NCBI GenBank assembly: GCA_036346375.1 | Contig: JAYEVE010000449.1 | Span: forward strand, 62,001 to 126,000 | Direction: 5' to 3' | Source: Guadua angustifolia | Lineage: Eukaryota > Streptophyta > Magnoliopsida > Poales > Poaceae | DNA: 64,000 nt | Shown: positions 23,027-34,528 of the stretch, in pieces | Layout: every line of letters starts with the position of its first letter | Numbering within the stretch: the stretch's first letter is position 1 | Notes under the pieces: model-generated | Databases searched by the model: none | Told to the model about the DNA's origin: nothing | What the model saw: only the letters and a program-made list of their open reading frames with translations | Position numbers and translations under genes: made by a program

Positions 23027-25410
23027 CCTAGTCTCTTGTGAAGTTTAATAAACTATGAGAGAAGCTAGGTTCTGTTAGTTTTTGTCTGGTTAATTATCCC
23101 TACTGGTTAGTATGCTAGATTTTGTATTAATGCTCCATGTTATGATAGATATGCTAGGTTCTGTTAGTTTTCATCGTTAAAAAATTACTGTTTATTAGCG
23201 AGACTAGGTTATGATAGATATGCTAGGTTCTATTAGTTTTTATCTAGTGACATACATACATACATACATACATTATTATATTGCTCTCATCGTTAAAAAA
23301 TTACTGTTTTTGTGCATTGAGGAAAAAAGAGTTACAGACATGTACAAATCGAAATGTTTCAGTATGTCCATTGCAGTGCGTAGTTTATTAAACTTCACAA
23401 GAGACTAGGATATGTATGTATGTATGTATGTATGTCACTAGATAAAAAAATTACTGTTTATTAGCGAGACTTATATTATTATATGTATGTATGTATGTAT
23501 CTATGAACCTAGTATTTTGTTTGATTACACATCCCTAGTTGTTTTGTTAGTTTTCTTTGAATCTTTTTCTTAATAGGGCTAAGTAATTTGTCTGGTTAAT
23601 TATCCCTACTGGTTAGTATGCTAGATTTTGTATTAATGCTCCATGTTATGATAGATATGCTAGGTTCTATTAGTTTTATGTTAGTTTTCTATGAACCTAG
23701 TGTTTTGTTTGATTACACATCCCTAGTTGTTTTGTTTGTTTTCTTTGAATCTTTTTCTTAATAGGGCTAAGTAATTTGTCTGGTTAATTATCCCTACTGG
23801 TTAGTATGCTAGATTTTGTATTAATGCTCCATGTTATGATAGATATGCTAGGTTCTGTTAGTTTTCTATGAACCTAGTGTTTTGTTTGATTACACATCCC
23901 TAGTTGTTTTGTTAGTTTTCTTTGAATCTTTTTCTTAATAGGGCTAAGTAATTTGTCTGGTTAATTATCCCTACTGGTTAGTATGCTAGATTTTGTATTA
24001 ATGCTCCATGTTATGATAGATATGCTAGGTTCATTAGTTTTCTATGAACCTAGTGTTTTGTTTGATTACACATCCCTAGTTGTTTTGTTAGTTTTCTTTG
24101 AATCTTTTTCTTAATAGGGCTAAGTAATTTGTCTGGTTAATTATCCCTACTGGTTAGTATGCTAGATTTTGTATTAATGCTCCATGTTATGATAGATATG
24201 CTAGGTTCTGTTAGTTTTCTATGAACCTAGTGTTTTGTTTGATTACACATCCCTAGTTGTTTTGTTAGTTTTCTTTGAATCTTTTTCTTAATAGGGCTAA
24301 GTAATTTGTCTGGTTAATTATCCCTACTGGTTAGTATGCTAGATTTGTATTAATGCTCCATGTTATGCTAGGTTTATCCACGAACTTAGATGGATATTGT
24401 GCAGCTTACAATGTGCAGAATTAACATGTTAGCTTGTTTGAGCTTTTCAACATATTTTTTTGTGCATTGAGGAAAAAAGAGTTACAGACATGTACAAATC
24501 GAAATGTTTCAGTATGTCCATTGCAGTGCGTAGTTTATTAAACTTCACAAGAGACTAGGATATGTATGTATGTATGTATGTATGTATGTCACTAGATAAA
24601 AAATTCTGTTTATTAGCGAGACTTATATTATTATATTGCTCTCATCGTTAAAAAATTACTGTTTTTGTGCATTGAGGAAAAAAGAGTTACAGACATGTAC
24701 AAATCGAAATGTTTCAGTATGTCCATTGCAGTACGTAGTTTATTAAACTTCACAAGAGACTAGGATATGTATGTATGTATGTATGTATGTATGTCACTAG
24801 ATAAAAAAATTATTGTTTATTAGCGAGACTTATATTATTATATGTATGTATGTATGTATCTATGAACCTAGTGTTTTGTTTGATTACACATCCCTAGTTG
24901 TTTTGTTAGTTTTCTTTGAATCTTTTTCTTAATAGGGCTAAGTAATTTGTCTAGTTAATTATCCCTACTGGTTAGTATGCTAGATTTTGTATTAATGCTC
25001 CATGTTATGATAGATATGCTAGGTTCTGTTAGTTTTCTATGAACCTAGTGTTTTGTTTGTATGTAATAGGGCTAAGTAATTTGTCTGGTTAATTATCCCT
25101 ACTGGTTAGTATGCTAGATTTTGTATTAATGCTCCATGTTATGATAGATATGCTAGGTTCTGTTAGTTTTCATCGTTAAAAAATTACTGTTTATTAGCGA
25201 GACTAGGTTATGATAGATATGCTAGGTTCTGTTAGTTTTTATCTAGTGACATACATACATACATACATTATTATATTGCTCTCATCGTTAAAAAATTACT
25301 GTCAAACAAAACATACATACATACATACATACATACAAAATCTAGCATACTAACCAGTAGGGATGTGTCCATTGCAGTGCGTAGTTTATTAAACTTCACA
25401 AGAGACTAGG

Positions 25411-25441
<31 letters not shown>

Positions 25442-25460
25442 TGTCACTAGATAAAAAAAC
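22740..25460. repeat. Composite repeat region: 176-bp unit, CTCGCTAATAAACAG block and (CATA)n/(TATG)n tracts in both orientations
   Basis: Three modules recur here. One is the GTCTCGCTAATAAACAGTAA block, seen forwards near 22794, 22871 and 22959 and reversed near 23183, 23448, 24602, 24803 and 25186. The second is tetranucleotide tracts, written CATA on one side and TATG on the other, sited where orientation changes. The third is a roughly 176-bp unit. The ends of (CATA)n tracts carry ATCTAGTGA and those of (TATG)n tracts carry TCACTAGAT, so the flanks invert as well. No coding sequence is supported. A related block in reverse orientation lies near 32287-32350. Confidence 0.85.
23521..24370 (+). 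repeat. Tandem array of a 176-188-bp unit
   Basis: The landmark CCATGTTATGATAGATATGC occurs at 23641, 23829, 24006 and 24182, and in shortened form at 24358. This gives spacings of 188, 177, 176 and 176 bp. Units are almost identical, so the expansion is recent or actively homogenised. Partial units occur at about 23100, 24890-25050 and 25070-25170. Confidence 0.9.
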
Positions 25461-25825
25461 TTCACAAGAGACTGTAATGTCTGTGGAAAATGATTTGGTT
25501 GCATTATTCTAGGATTGTTGCATGGGCTGGATCTGAGTATCCTATCTAAGCAAACTTATCTAGTGCAGATCAATAGCTAGGTACAATCATTCAAATCACA
25601 ATGATTTCGATACCAAATCAACATAAAAAAAAAAGAAAACCTAAGGATATGGTGAATTCATATCTGAACAATGTTAGATGAAACAAATAGAGAACATTGC
25701 TATATGAATAGTAACTTTGTCCTTTTCTTGTAAATTTATCATTTCGGAATTTGCACTTTATTTTATATCTCCCGGTACATTGCATTTGGACATGGAATTT
25801 TGTATGACGGCAGACTAAATTGAGT

Positions 25826-26375
25826 CGTAGCTTTGGCTCTGAACAAATGAATGTGGTTCAGTTTGAGTTATGTACTGTGATTGTCATTGTTTGAAATTTT
25901 GTTTGAGTTATGTACTGTGGTTCAGTTTGAGTTATGAATGTGGCCTCAACACAAATCAGCCTGCAATACCTCTAGCATGTAGCTATGTCAATGTCAGTTG
26001 TCGATACATTTTAATCTGGGAAATTGGAAAGCTCATTCAATTACTAACATGTACTGCTATATACACTCATATTTCCAAATGGTTATCTACATTTGTCAGG
26101 CATCCAACACTAGAGAGGCTTCGAAGAAGACCATAACTTCTGATGAGGTCAAATCTGTGCTTGCTGGGGATGGAGGCTTCCACCTGAAGCCAAAAGTGAG
26201 CCATCCCATGCACCTGCGCACCATGCACTCGCCGTCTCTACCGTTGCAGCTGTCGCCGAGGAACACCACTGGGAGCTTCTGAGATTGATGAAGTTCGTCG
26301 TACCTTTGGCTCTGAACAAATGAATGTGGTTCAGTTTGAGTTATGTACTGTGATTGTCTTTGTTTGAAATTTTGT
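25826..26375 (+). repeat. Direct duplication flanking an exon-like segment
   Basis: TTTGGCTCTGAACAAATGAA and the following 50 bases (GTGGTTCAGTTTGAGTTATG, then TACTGTGATTGTC) occur at about 25830-25900 and again at 26302-26375. A partial third copy lies near 25905-25935. Confidence 0.8.
26099..26282 (+). CDS. Possible terminal exon of an unrecognised gene
   Basis: After a good acceptor-like sequence (CATTTGTCAG, ending 26098) an open frame reads ASNTREASKKTITSDEVKSV and later HLKPKVSHPMHLRTMHS, ending SPRNTTGSF and a stop at 26280-26282. The base composition is more G/C-balanced than its surroundings. I do not recognise the family and could not connect it with upstream exons. The flanking direct duplication suggests a retained fragment rather than a whole gene. 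Confidence 0.3.
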
Positions 26376-27327
26376 GGTATGTACAGGTTGTTGTAAGAGT
26401 GCATACACATGCTTTTGTAGGCTTGTAGCTGAAAATTGTGTATGTACATAGCACCTGGAGCCTCAGGCACGTACAATTCTTTTTGTAAATTTGTTTGTCA
26501 AGTGTATGGAATTTTGAATGTTCAGTTTACCATTTCAGAGATTCCATATGAATGCAGCATAAATTGTTCCATCATCTTCCCAGAATTTGAGTGTTACACA
26601 ATTTTATTTGAGACTATGATACTGCACCTCTAAGTCTGTTACACAATTTTATTTGAGAATATGATACTCCATGACCCTAAATAGTTCCATCATCTTCCCA
26701 GCACAGGATTGATATCTGTAATTAGAGTCCAGTTAAGTTTTTTCAATCCGGATTGATATCTGTAATTGGTTTCAGATTAATATAAGTGGATGAGTGGAAT
26801 CCCACCTTTATACACTTTTATACATTGGAGAAAAAAAACAGCAATGGGTCTCACTAAATTTGGACACAGTTGAAGATTATCCAAAGTAAGGAAACTATTA
26901 TTGGTAACAGGATAGAAGAGTACATTATTGACAAAACCGTTTAGTCAAAGAAACCACTAGTACAAAGGTTTAGCAGTATCTTTTCCAACATGGAATTGGG
27001 CCTACACCTGATACGTTGCAGAGAAACATATCAGGTACTAACAAATAACAATCACCACTAATTAAATCAGCTGCTAACAAATAATAATCGCCACTAATTA
27101 AATCAGCTACTCCATTTGATGCCCCATATCCATATGATCCTTCCCTTGTGCAACATATTCTGCTGAGAAAACCCTGCTTCACCTGGAAATGTCAATGACC
27201 ACTAATTAAAATCATTATTCAAGGCTACTAGCAGAGAACACATTGATACAATTGTAGCTATGTGAAACTTGTGGATATCAAAACACATAAATAAATGAAA
27301 ACCAAAAATTGATAAGTACCTGTATCA
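26376..27327. other. Intergenic, nothing recognised
   Basis: Short direct repeats such as GATTGATATCTGTAATT (26708 and 26750) and AACAAATAA-AATC-CCACTAA (27040 and 27077) are present. No gene or complete mobile element was found. Confidence 0.4.
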
Positions 27328-29710
27328 TGCGGACTTTTTAGGACAATTGCGACTATCATGAAAGCCTAGCTCATTGCATAATTTGCACAAGCGTGCAGCC
27401 CTCTCATACTTCTTTTTCTTCTCATATTGTTTTTGTTTCTTTCCTTCCTTATCGAAGTGCCCATGTATTCTCTTGGCTCTACCTTTTGTGTGGATATCGG
27501 TCGGCGGAAGTATGTCAATCTGGGTAGGAAGTGGGTACCAATGAACCCTCCATCTCTTGATCTGCTTTGTTGGTTATTAGGTAGCTCTTGCCTTACTTGA
27601 CTAAAAACTTTGGAATTTATTTCTAACAATTTGCACAGTTTCCACCGAATGCCCAGCTTGTTGGAAGATATCTTCCATGTCCTTGCATATGAGAAAACAT
27701 TTTTCGATCTCTACCTCTGAAGATGAATTTCCTTTCTCCTCCAACATGTGTCCCTCTGAATCAAATCGATCTCCCTCTTGCAATTTTTGTCCACCTTTCC
27801 AAGATGTAGTGAGCGGGTAACTCATTTACCTTTGCACCTCGTAACACATTTATAATGTGGCTGCAAGAAATTCCATACATTTGAATAACATGCAAGAGCA
27901 ATTGGCAATCATGGTGCTAGTATCAAACGGACTTCTCTTACCTTGGGACTATCATCATTTATGCATATTATTTTAAATTTCCTTCTTTACTAATCTTTGT
28001 CAACAACACAATGCTCCTACAAGTAAGAACTTGATTACGGAATTCTAAAATTTGGAATGTGTAAAACCTCACTTGCATGCTTCTCTAACAACCATCTGTC
28101 TTTAATGCAAGTGGCGTATTCGAGCTATCATTGTCATGTGTCAGTTCCATCTCTCTTTGTTCTTCCACTGCTGTGTCGAACCGAACCCAAAACTCAACCA
28201 ATGCATGCTTATATGCAATGAAATGGTTGAAAAAAGAGTTTGTACTCTCTGACCTTGAGGTTGTCCTCAGAATCCCACCCAAGAATATGTCTCTGAAGTA
28301 AGCTGGTATCCAAGATTCACGAATGCGGTACCGGTTAGCCAACCACTCATTACTTTCCAAGCTAAAATCAGCAATCATTGATGACCACTCTAACTCAAAC
28401 TCCGCACATGTTTCTGAGGAATATACACATGAGTTCATACGTTTGTAAAATACAGGATTTTCCCTCACTTGTGGACCTACCTTCTCTGGAAGCTTCTTCA
28501 ATATGTGCCACATGCATAATCTGTGCTTGCTTTCTGGGAAAACAATGGAAATTGCTGCCTTCATACTGGGATCCTCATCAGTAATGATAAGCCTAGGTGC
28601 AGTTCCTCCCATTGCTTTCAAAAATGTACCAAACAACCATGTGTAAGAATCAATTTTTTCATTAGAGATCAATGCAGCCCCAAACAGTACACACCCACCA
28701 TGATGATTTACTCCTGTGAATGGTGTGAAGACCATGTTGTATTTATTAGTGTTATATGTAGCATCAAAAGAGACCAAATCTCCAAAATGGACATAGTTCT
28801 TTCTGCAAGTAGTATCTGCCCAAAAGACATGCACCAACCTACCCTTGTCATCAACAACATAGTCAAAATAAAATGCTGGATTGCAAGAATTCTTTCTAGC
28901 AAGATTATCAACAAAAAGTTGTGCATCTGAACATGTTATACTACTTCTCAAGCTGGCATGGTAATTCTGCAAGTCTCTTTTTGTGCATCCCACATTCTTA
29001 AAACCACCATCACTAACACGAAGATATCTATATGCCAAGGAGGTGCCAATGCTAGCTTTATGGCAATCAAACAATGTTGTCTTGGCCTTCTCACTTACTT
29101 CTCTATTTGACCGTATATAATGTTTCTTGGATGGCGTGACAAGAGCGTGTGCATGTACAGGTTCGAACTTAAATATTGTGTACCTATTTTCCTTAGTGAG
29201 TTTGATAGCAATTATGGCCTCACATCCACACCTAGTGAGTTTTTGATTACGTTTTCTCTTACTTTTAGAATCCAGCTTCTCTTCTCCCTTTTCCACACGA
29301 AAACCTTCCCTTGAGCAATAAAACCTTTTCCATAACACCACATCATTCACCTTTTTACATTTGTCCAACACGGTGGAAATCCAGCTAAATGGGCATAATC
29401 TTTGTAAAAGCGTCTCAACGGACTTCACATCGAAACTCCATCCCGACAGCTGGCACCATCTCAACAGGCAATTCCGGTGTGCATGTCATCCCCTACAATA
29501 GAATAGGTTCATTTTCATCACATAATTCTTACAATCATTTTTGTAAAGCTGAATATAGATTGTAGATGCCCTTACACAGAATGGAGGTGCGCATTTTTTC
29601 GGTGTACTAAACCCATCGTCACGGCATGAGGGTGCCTTACAAACATCATTGTTGGCCACCAATGCTGAAGACGTTTGCACCAATATAGGAGGATCATTGC
29701 ACATTGTCAC
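27328..29710 (-). pseudogene. FAR1-related (FHY3/FAR1 family) gene with several frameshifts
   Basis: The family consists of domesticated Mutator-like transposases that act as transcription factors. The main frame, 29464 to 28085, encodes a FAR1 DNA-binding part (RFYCSREGFR, then CGCEAIIAIK and VHAHAL) and a MULE transposase-type core. The core has FDATY, the ITDEDPSMKAAI aspartates and the CMWHILKKLPEK motif. Further pieces lie in other frames. The upstream FYKDYAHLAGF (29378-29409) is one frame off. LLEKHASEVLHIPNF just after 28085 needs a one-base shift. The SWIM zinc finger is split (NCSCMLF against YGISCSHIINVL). The C-terminal zinc knuckle CKLCNELGFHDSRNC (about 27335-27385) closes the gene. 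A possible first exon lies at 29486-29710. With at least three frame breaks it is either a pseudogene or badly assembled. Confidence 0.85.
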
Positions 29711-30481
29711 TGAAAATTAATAAAATACTAATTAAACTTGAACAATCAATCTATAAAAATTAATCTAAGACACGGAAGACAACCATGTTAAAATCAGTGC
29801 ATGTATGTGAATGAGATTGATATATAAAGAAATAAATCAACTAGTAGTTACTATCTGTAGAAGCATCAATTCAGACCATATATATATATATATATCAAAG
29901 ATCAGAGAAGTTGCAAATTACCAATCAAGACAGCGCTCCCTCTTCTCTCTATTTCCTCTGTTTCGCACTGTAGCAAAATCCAATTTCGCACTGAAGCACC
30001 GAATCCTGTAGCAACGCTTCCTGGCGTTCCTTCCTTTTTCTTCTGCGCGCCACCGAAGCCTGCACTTCCTCTTCTTCTTTGGTCGCGTTCTCCTTTTCTT
30101 CCACTGCCTCCTGCTGTGATCCCTCTTTTTCCTTTCTTCTCGCGCACAGCCGCCGCTGGTCTTTCTTCTTTTCTGTGCGGCTCACTTCTTTTCTCACGTG
30201 CACGCCGCCGCTCTTGCTTCTCTTCTCTCGGTCGCGATCGGGAGGAGGCAGAGGGACGGGAGGGCCTGCGCGTGAGGACGCCTGGAAATTAGGTTTGCAT
30301 GTGATCGTGTGAGGACGCCTGGAAATTAGGCAGTGGAGGATTAGACGGGGGTTAAGCGCAAATTCGCATAAGTGGATTCCAGGCCTCCCACCTCTGCGCA
30401 TCTGAACCGTCTAGGGAGGATCCAGAGGCCCAGATCGTTAGTTTTCATGTTTGCACGAAGGAGAGTTTGCACCAAATCGCA

Positions 30482-30482
<1 letters not shown>
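29711..30482. other. Upstream region of the FAR1-related gene
   Basis: On the minus strand this lies 5' of the FAR1-related gene. A G/C-rich, pyrimidine-rich block (29930-30260) looks like a promoter or 5' leader. A 22-bp phrase GTGAGGACGCCTGGAAATTA is duplicated at about 30271 and 30309. Long frames here on both strands are compositional and show no domain. Confidence 0.35.

Positions 30483-30536
<54 letters not shown>
30483..30536. repeat. (TA)n microsatellite
   Basis: An uninterrupted TA run of about 50 bp abuts the Micron-like element on its left. A shorter run (about 30908-30927) abuts it on the right. Confidence 0.9.
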
Positions 30537-30538
<2 letters not shown>

Positions 30539-30907
30539 AAAAATATCTTTTACTCCCGGGTGTAATTACTCCCATCTCTGAAATACTACCTAAATGAACT
30601 TGAAATACTCCTTTATCACTTTGGGTACACTCATACACTAATTATAAGATACTCTAATGTGAGCCATATAAAAAAATTGCAAGGGAATCTATGATTTTTA
30701 ACGTATTTTGCAAATACCTTCATATACGCACATAAAAAGGAGTATGTACAAAAAATATACATACCACCTCTGAAAATATACATACCACCTAGATGATCTT
30801 ATATACTCGTATACTACGCGTACATACCTCCGTCACACGAGATACTCCATACGTTGTGAGATACGGCATAGGGAGTAATTACTCCCGGGAGTAGAAAAAA
30901 GACTTCC
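30537..30907. mobile_element. Micron-like element in (TA)n, copy 1
   Basis: The 371-bp element starts GGAAAAATATCTTTTACTCC and ends with an inverted partner finishing GACTTCC. The inverted ends share CTACTCCCGGG and TAATTACTCCC. It is bounded by (TA)n on both sides. These traits match Micron, a rice element described as specifically occupying TA microsatellites. It has no coding sequence. A second copy with the same ends is 0.8 kb away. Confidence 0.8.
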
Positions 30908-30927
30908 TATATATATATATATATAAT

Positions 30928-31675
30928 CTACTTTCAGGACCTGCTGGTGAGGTTGGGGTCAGGCAGTTTCACGTTTCGAAGGCGATGCTAGTGTTTGGTA
31001 CTCGAGACCTAGTCGTATTCTTGTTTGGTTTGGACGTGTAGTTGTTTGTCCAGTTTCAGACATGATCCGTGCCTAGAGGTGTTTGTACTAGTAATTATGT
31101 CCCGAGTTGTAGATCTGCAAACTATTATACGATGAGAATCTGTCTAGGGCATTAGCCTTTCTATTTGTGTTGCTTTAGATTCCTGCTACTCTACTCTGGC
31201 AGATTTACACTAGACATTTAGATACGCACTTGGCAATTATGATTTGGTAGCGGGTTGAGATGGAATGAGCAGCTTGTTCTCTTCAAAACAATGATTGTTT
31301 GTGATACAATTTTGAAGGTAGAACATCATGTCTTGTGCATTCTAAGGCTGATCTCTTTGTCAGAGCTTTAGATCCCAGCTTCATTCAGATCTAGAGTTTG
31401 TAGGCTAAAATAAAGTAAATTAAGTTTATATTTTTAGTCTAAAATATAAACAAGATGACTCACCTAAACATTTTTATTGTATCCATAACTCCAGTTTCAT
31501 AAATTTCTTGAGTTAGGAATACCCTGCTCTACCAACTTTACAAATTTTGATAGAGTTAGAGCTGTCCCAAACACCCTTTAAATTTTCATCTTTTAATGGC
31601 AGCTGGCTCGTGTTGCATGATATTTCCGACTCCGAGGCCTGTGGTTGAACTCCTTGCTTATTCACTATTCAGTCT

Positions 31676-31709
<34 letters not shown>
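30928..31709. other. Spacer between the Micron-like copies, with a MITE-like repeat
   Basis: The segment 31344-31580 is a diverged second copy of the repeat at 17073-17276 (shared GTAGGCTAAAATAAAGT and TATATTTTTAGTCTAAAAT). A compound (GT)n(AT)n run leads into the second Micron-like copy. Nothing else was recognised. Confidence 0.55.
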
Positions 31710-32065
31710 GGAAAAATATCTTTTACTCCCACCCTGAAATACTACCTAAGCAATTTGAAATACTCCTTTATCACTTTGGGTACACTCATACACTAATTAT
31801 AAGATACTCCAATGTGACCTACATGAAAAAAATTGCAAGGAAGTTCATGATTTTTAGCGTATTTCGCAAATACCTTTATAGATGCACATAAAAAGGAGTA
31901 TGTCCAAAAAATATATATACCACCTCTGAAAAAATGTACATACCACCTAGATGATCTTATATACTCGTATACTACGCGTACATACCTTCCGTCGCATGAG
32001 ATACCCCATACATTGTGAGATACGGCATAGGGAGTAATTACTCCGGGAGTAGAAAAGAGGTTTCC
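31710..32065. mobile_element. Micron-like element in (TA)n, copy 2
   Basis: The 356-bp element has the same ends as copy 1, again flanked by (AT)n on the left and (TA)n on the right (32066-32094). The body is closely similar to copy 1, with small deletions such as the loss of the GGTGTAATTACTCCC part of the left end. Confidence 0.8.
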
Positions 32066-32095
32066 TATATATATATATATATATATATATATAAT

Positions 32096-32807
32096 CGATG
32101 CCTTCTCTAATGCGTGTATATATACACACACATACTAGGATCTATAGCTGCAAGTAGTCTATGTGTCAGCCACCAACTGAGCCCAGTACTCAGCGCATTG
32201 AAACTAACTAGTATTGAGGTTTTAGCAGTAAATTGATGTTCATACAGTAGAAAATTGAAGTTTATTTCATAGTAAAATTTGATTTATATGACATTTATTA
32301 GTGAGACTTATATCATATTGTTCTTCTCATCATCAGTACTCTACTGGTGAAATTCGTTCATCAATCTGACCCGCAAATACAAAGTTACGGCTAAAAGAAA
32401 GAAAAAAATGATTAGTGCACAAACTAGTACTCCTACATGCTTATTAATTGTACTATATATATTCTTTCTAACATTTGCAATACCCTAATCCTTGTCGTTT
32501 GTCCTTTTTTTCTATAATGTTGTTACCCTGATGTAAAGCAATGATCACAACATGCCCACATAGCCTTGTGACAGAGTATATGGTTCGATGATAAAAAGAG
32601 GAGTATATACGATTGTGATGGTTAATGTTGTAGGATCAAAGACCAAAGTCACATTCCCCTTACAAACAAAATGAATACAATTCCACTGGCATATTCTCAA
32701 ATTTTTTAGCATGCAATCTAGTTAAGCACCTGTTGTTCAGTATATATCTTCTTTTGTGAAGGCAATCATGATTTATTTTGTAAATGATTTACCATTTCTT
32801 TTGCAAG
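32096..32807. other. Upstream of the H3-like gene
   Basis: The segment 32287-32350 (TTTATTAGTGAGACTTATAT and the CTCATCATCAG block) is a diverged copy of the module used in the composite repeat at 22740-25460, in reverse orientation. The sequence TTTCTTTTGCAAG directly before the H3-like ATG resembles a decayed splice acceptor, as expected if the gene once had an intron in its 5' leader. Confidence 0.4.
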
Positions 32808-32953
32808 ATGGCTCGTACTAAGCAGACAGCTGGTAAATCCACCGAAGGAGAGGCCCCTAGAAAGCATCTTACCTCAAAGTTTGTGCATGTAATATGTACT
32901 TGGCACATTGTTTACCATTACTATTTGTATTACTAGACAGCAACTTTGCCTGT

Positions 32954-33212
32954 TAGACTATCTCCAGCGGTATCCTTTCAGTCTCTAAATCCCTTCGCAG
33001 ACAGATTCTAAGCATTCCAACGACTTCCCTTCACGGTTCCCTTCGGAAGGGATTTGGAGAGAGAATCTCTTTCTGAACAGATTCTCTCTCCAATCTCTAT
33101 ACAAAACCCTTTGAGGGAATGCTGCTGGAGATGATAGAAATGAAAGGAATGAATATGGGGAAGGGAATGAGGGAAGAGAAAGGAATGAAGGGAAATTGCT
33201 GGAGATAGTCTA
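32954..33212. mobile_element. MITE in intron 1 of the H3-like gene
   Basis: The inverted ends are TAGACTATCTCCAGC and GCTGGAGATAGTCTA, 259 bp apart, with further inverted similarity inside (AATCCCTT.../...AAGGGATT and GAGAGAATC blocks). It makes up most of the intron. The 8-bp flanks do not match, so the superfamily is not certain, although TAGAC-type ends occur in hAT MITEs. Confidence 0.75.
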
Positions 33213-33474
33213 GAATTGTTTGCTTGACAAAATTTTTTTGGTTTTGCAACGACGACAGGCCGCTCGTAAGACAGCTCCCGCAATGGGAGGAGTGAAGAAG
33301 CCTCGTCGATACTGCCCTGGAACCGTAGTTCTTCGGTATGTGCATGCAGCATAATATAATTCCTTTTTTTTCTCATGCTGCTGCTCGTGTAATTTATATA
33401 TCTATATATATAAAAAACGGTGATATTTAAGGCACCTCCTTCGTTTTAAGGGTAAGAAAATACTCCAATAATCC

Positions 33475-33900
33475 TAAATTTTAGAAATTCTCACATTAAT
33501 AAAAAAAAGATAAGGGTCTCTACCATTTATTTTGATGAGATCAAATTATAACGGTGCAGATTAATCATATATAATAAACACACACATATATATTCATAAT
33601 AATCTTAAATTCTAGAAATTCTCATATTAATCGAAAGAAAAGGATAAGGATCTCCACCATTTATTTTGGTGGGGCAAGATTATAACAGTGCAGATTAATT
33701 ATATATAATAAATACACAATTATATTTCAATCATTGGAATTAGAGTTTTATATCAAAGAAAGGATCTCGATCACTTATTTTATTGGGGCCAGATTATAAT
33801 AATGCAGATTAATCATATATAAATAGAGTTATCAAATATAATTGTATTTTAATCATTGAAAGTAGAGTTATATATCAAAAACAACTGTATCATATATCTA
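33475..33900 (+). repeat. Three-copy diverged tandem repeat in intron 2 of the H3-like gene
   Basis: A block with TTATTTTG-TG-GG--A-ATTATAACGGTGCAGATTAATCA recurs near 33522, 33659 and 33776, giving spacings of about 137 and 117 bp. Confidence 0.7.
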
Positions 33901-34528
33901 TCTTGATTCTGAGGATAAGTTTACTGGTTCTTATAATAATAAATGGCTTTCCTATACTCTTGCAGTGCAATTCGCAAGTATCAAAAGAGCAGTGAGCTGC
34001 TCATAAGGAAGCTGCCCTTCCAGAGACTTGTCAGGGAGATTGCAGAGGTTTTCAAGGTACGAGTAGATCTGTAAATTGGGCCGGGCCGGCACGATCCAAA
34101 CCCATCGTGCTTCGAGCCACTTTAAGATGGGCAAGTACGGCACGACCGTATCATCGGGCCGGATCGGGCTGGTCCAAAATGTTTTTTCTTGACCCGCACG
34201 GCACTAAAACCCGTCGGGCCATCATCGGCCGTCTTGGCCAAAACGCCCAAAACGCTAGTTAATCAATTCATGACCACATAGACCCCACGATGGATTCGCC
34301 ATCCAGCAAAGACGGTGGCAGTCCTTTCGTCTCCGTCGCGAGAGGCCTCGAAGCGCTTCAGCAACCGTCTCCCGTCTTGAGGAGGCCTCGGTCTCGTCGG
34401 TGAGCATGCCAGTGACAATAACTCCGTCGGACTGGGCCGCGAATTTAAATCCTTGTTCACGGAATCGACCCCGCGCCCCGACGATCATGACGTCAGATCT
34501 CGCCTTTAAACCGGCCCGATCTTGCTTG

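Noticed and set aside
22829..25440. CRISPR-like array of repeats and spacers
   Set aside because: The units are adjoining 176-bp tandem copies and tetranucleotide runs, without unique spacers, in a plant nuclear sequence.
30372..30638. Overlapping frames rich in Tyr-Ile repeats
   Set aside because: They are translations of the (TA)n microsatellite on both strands.
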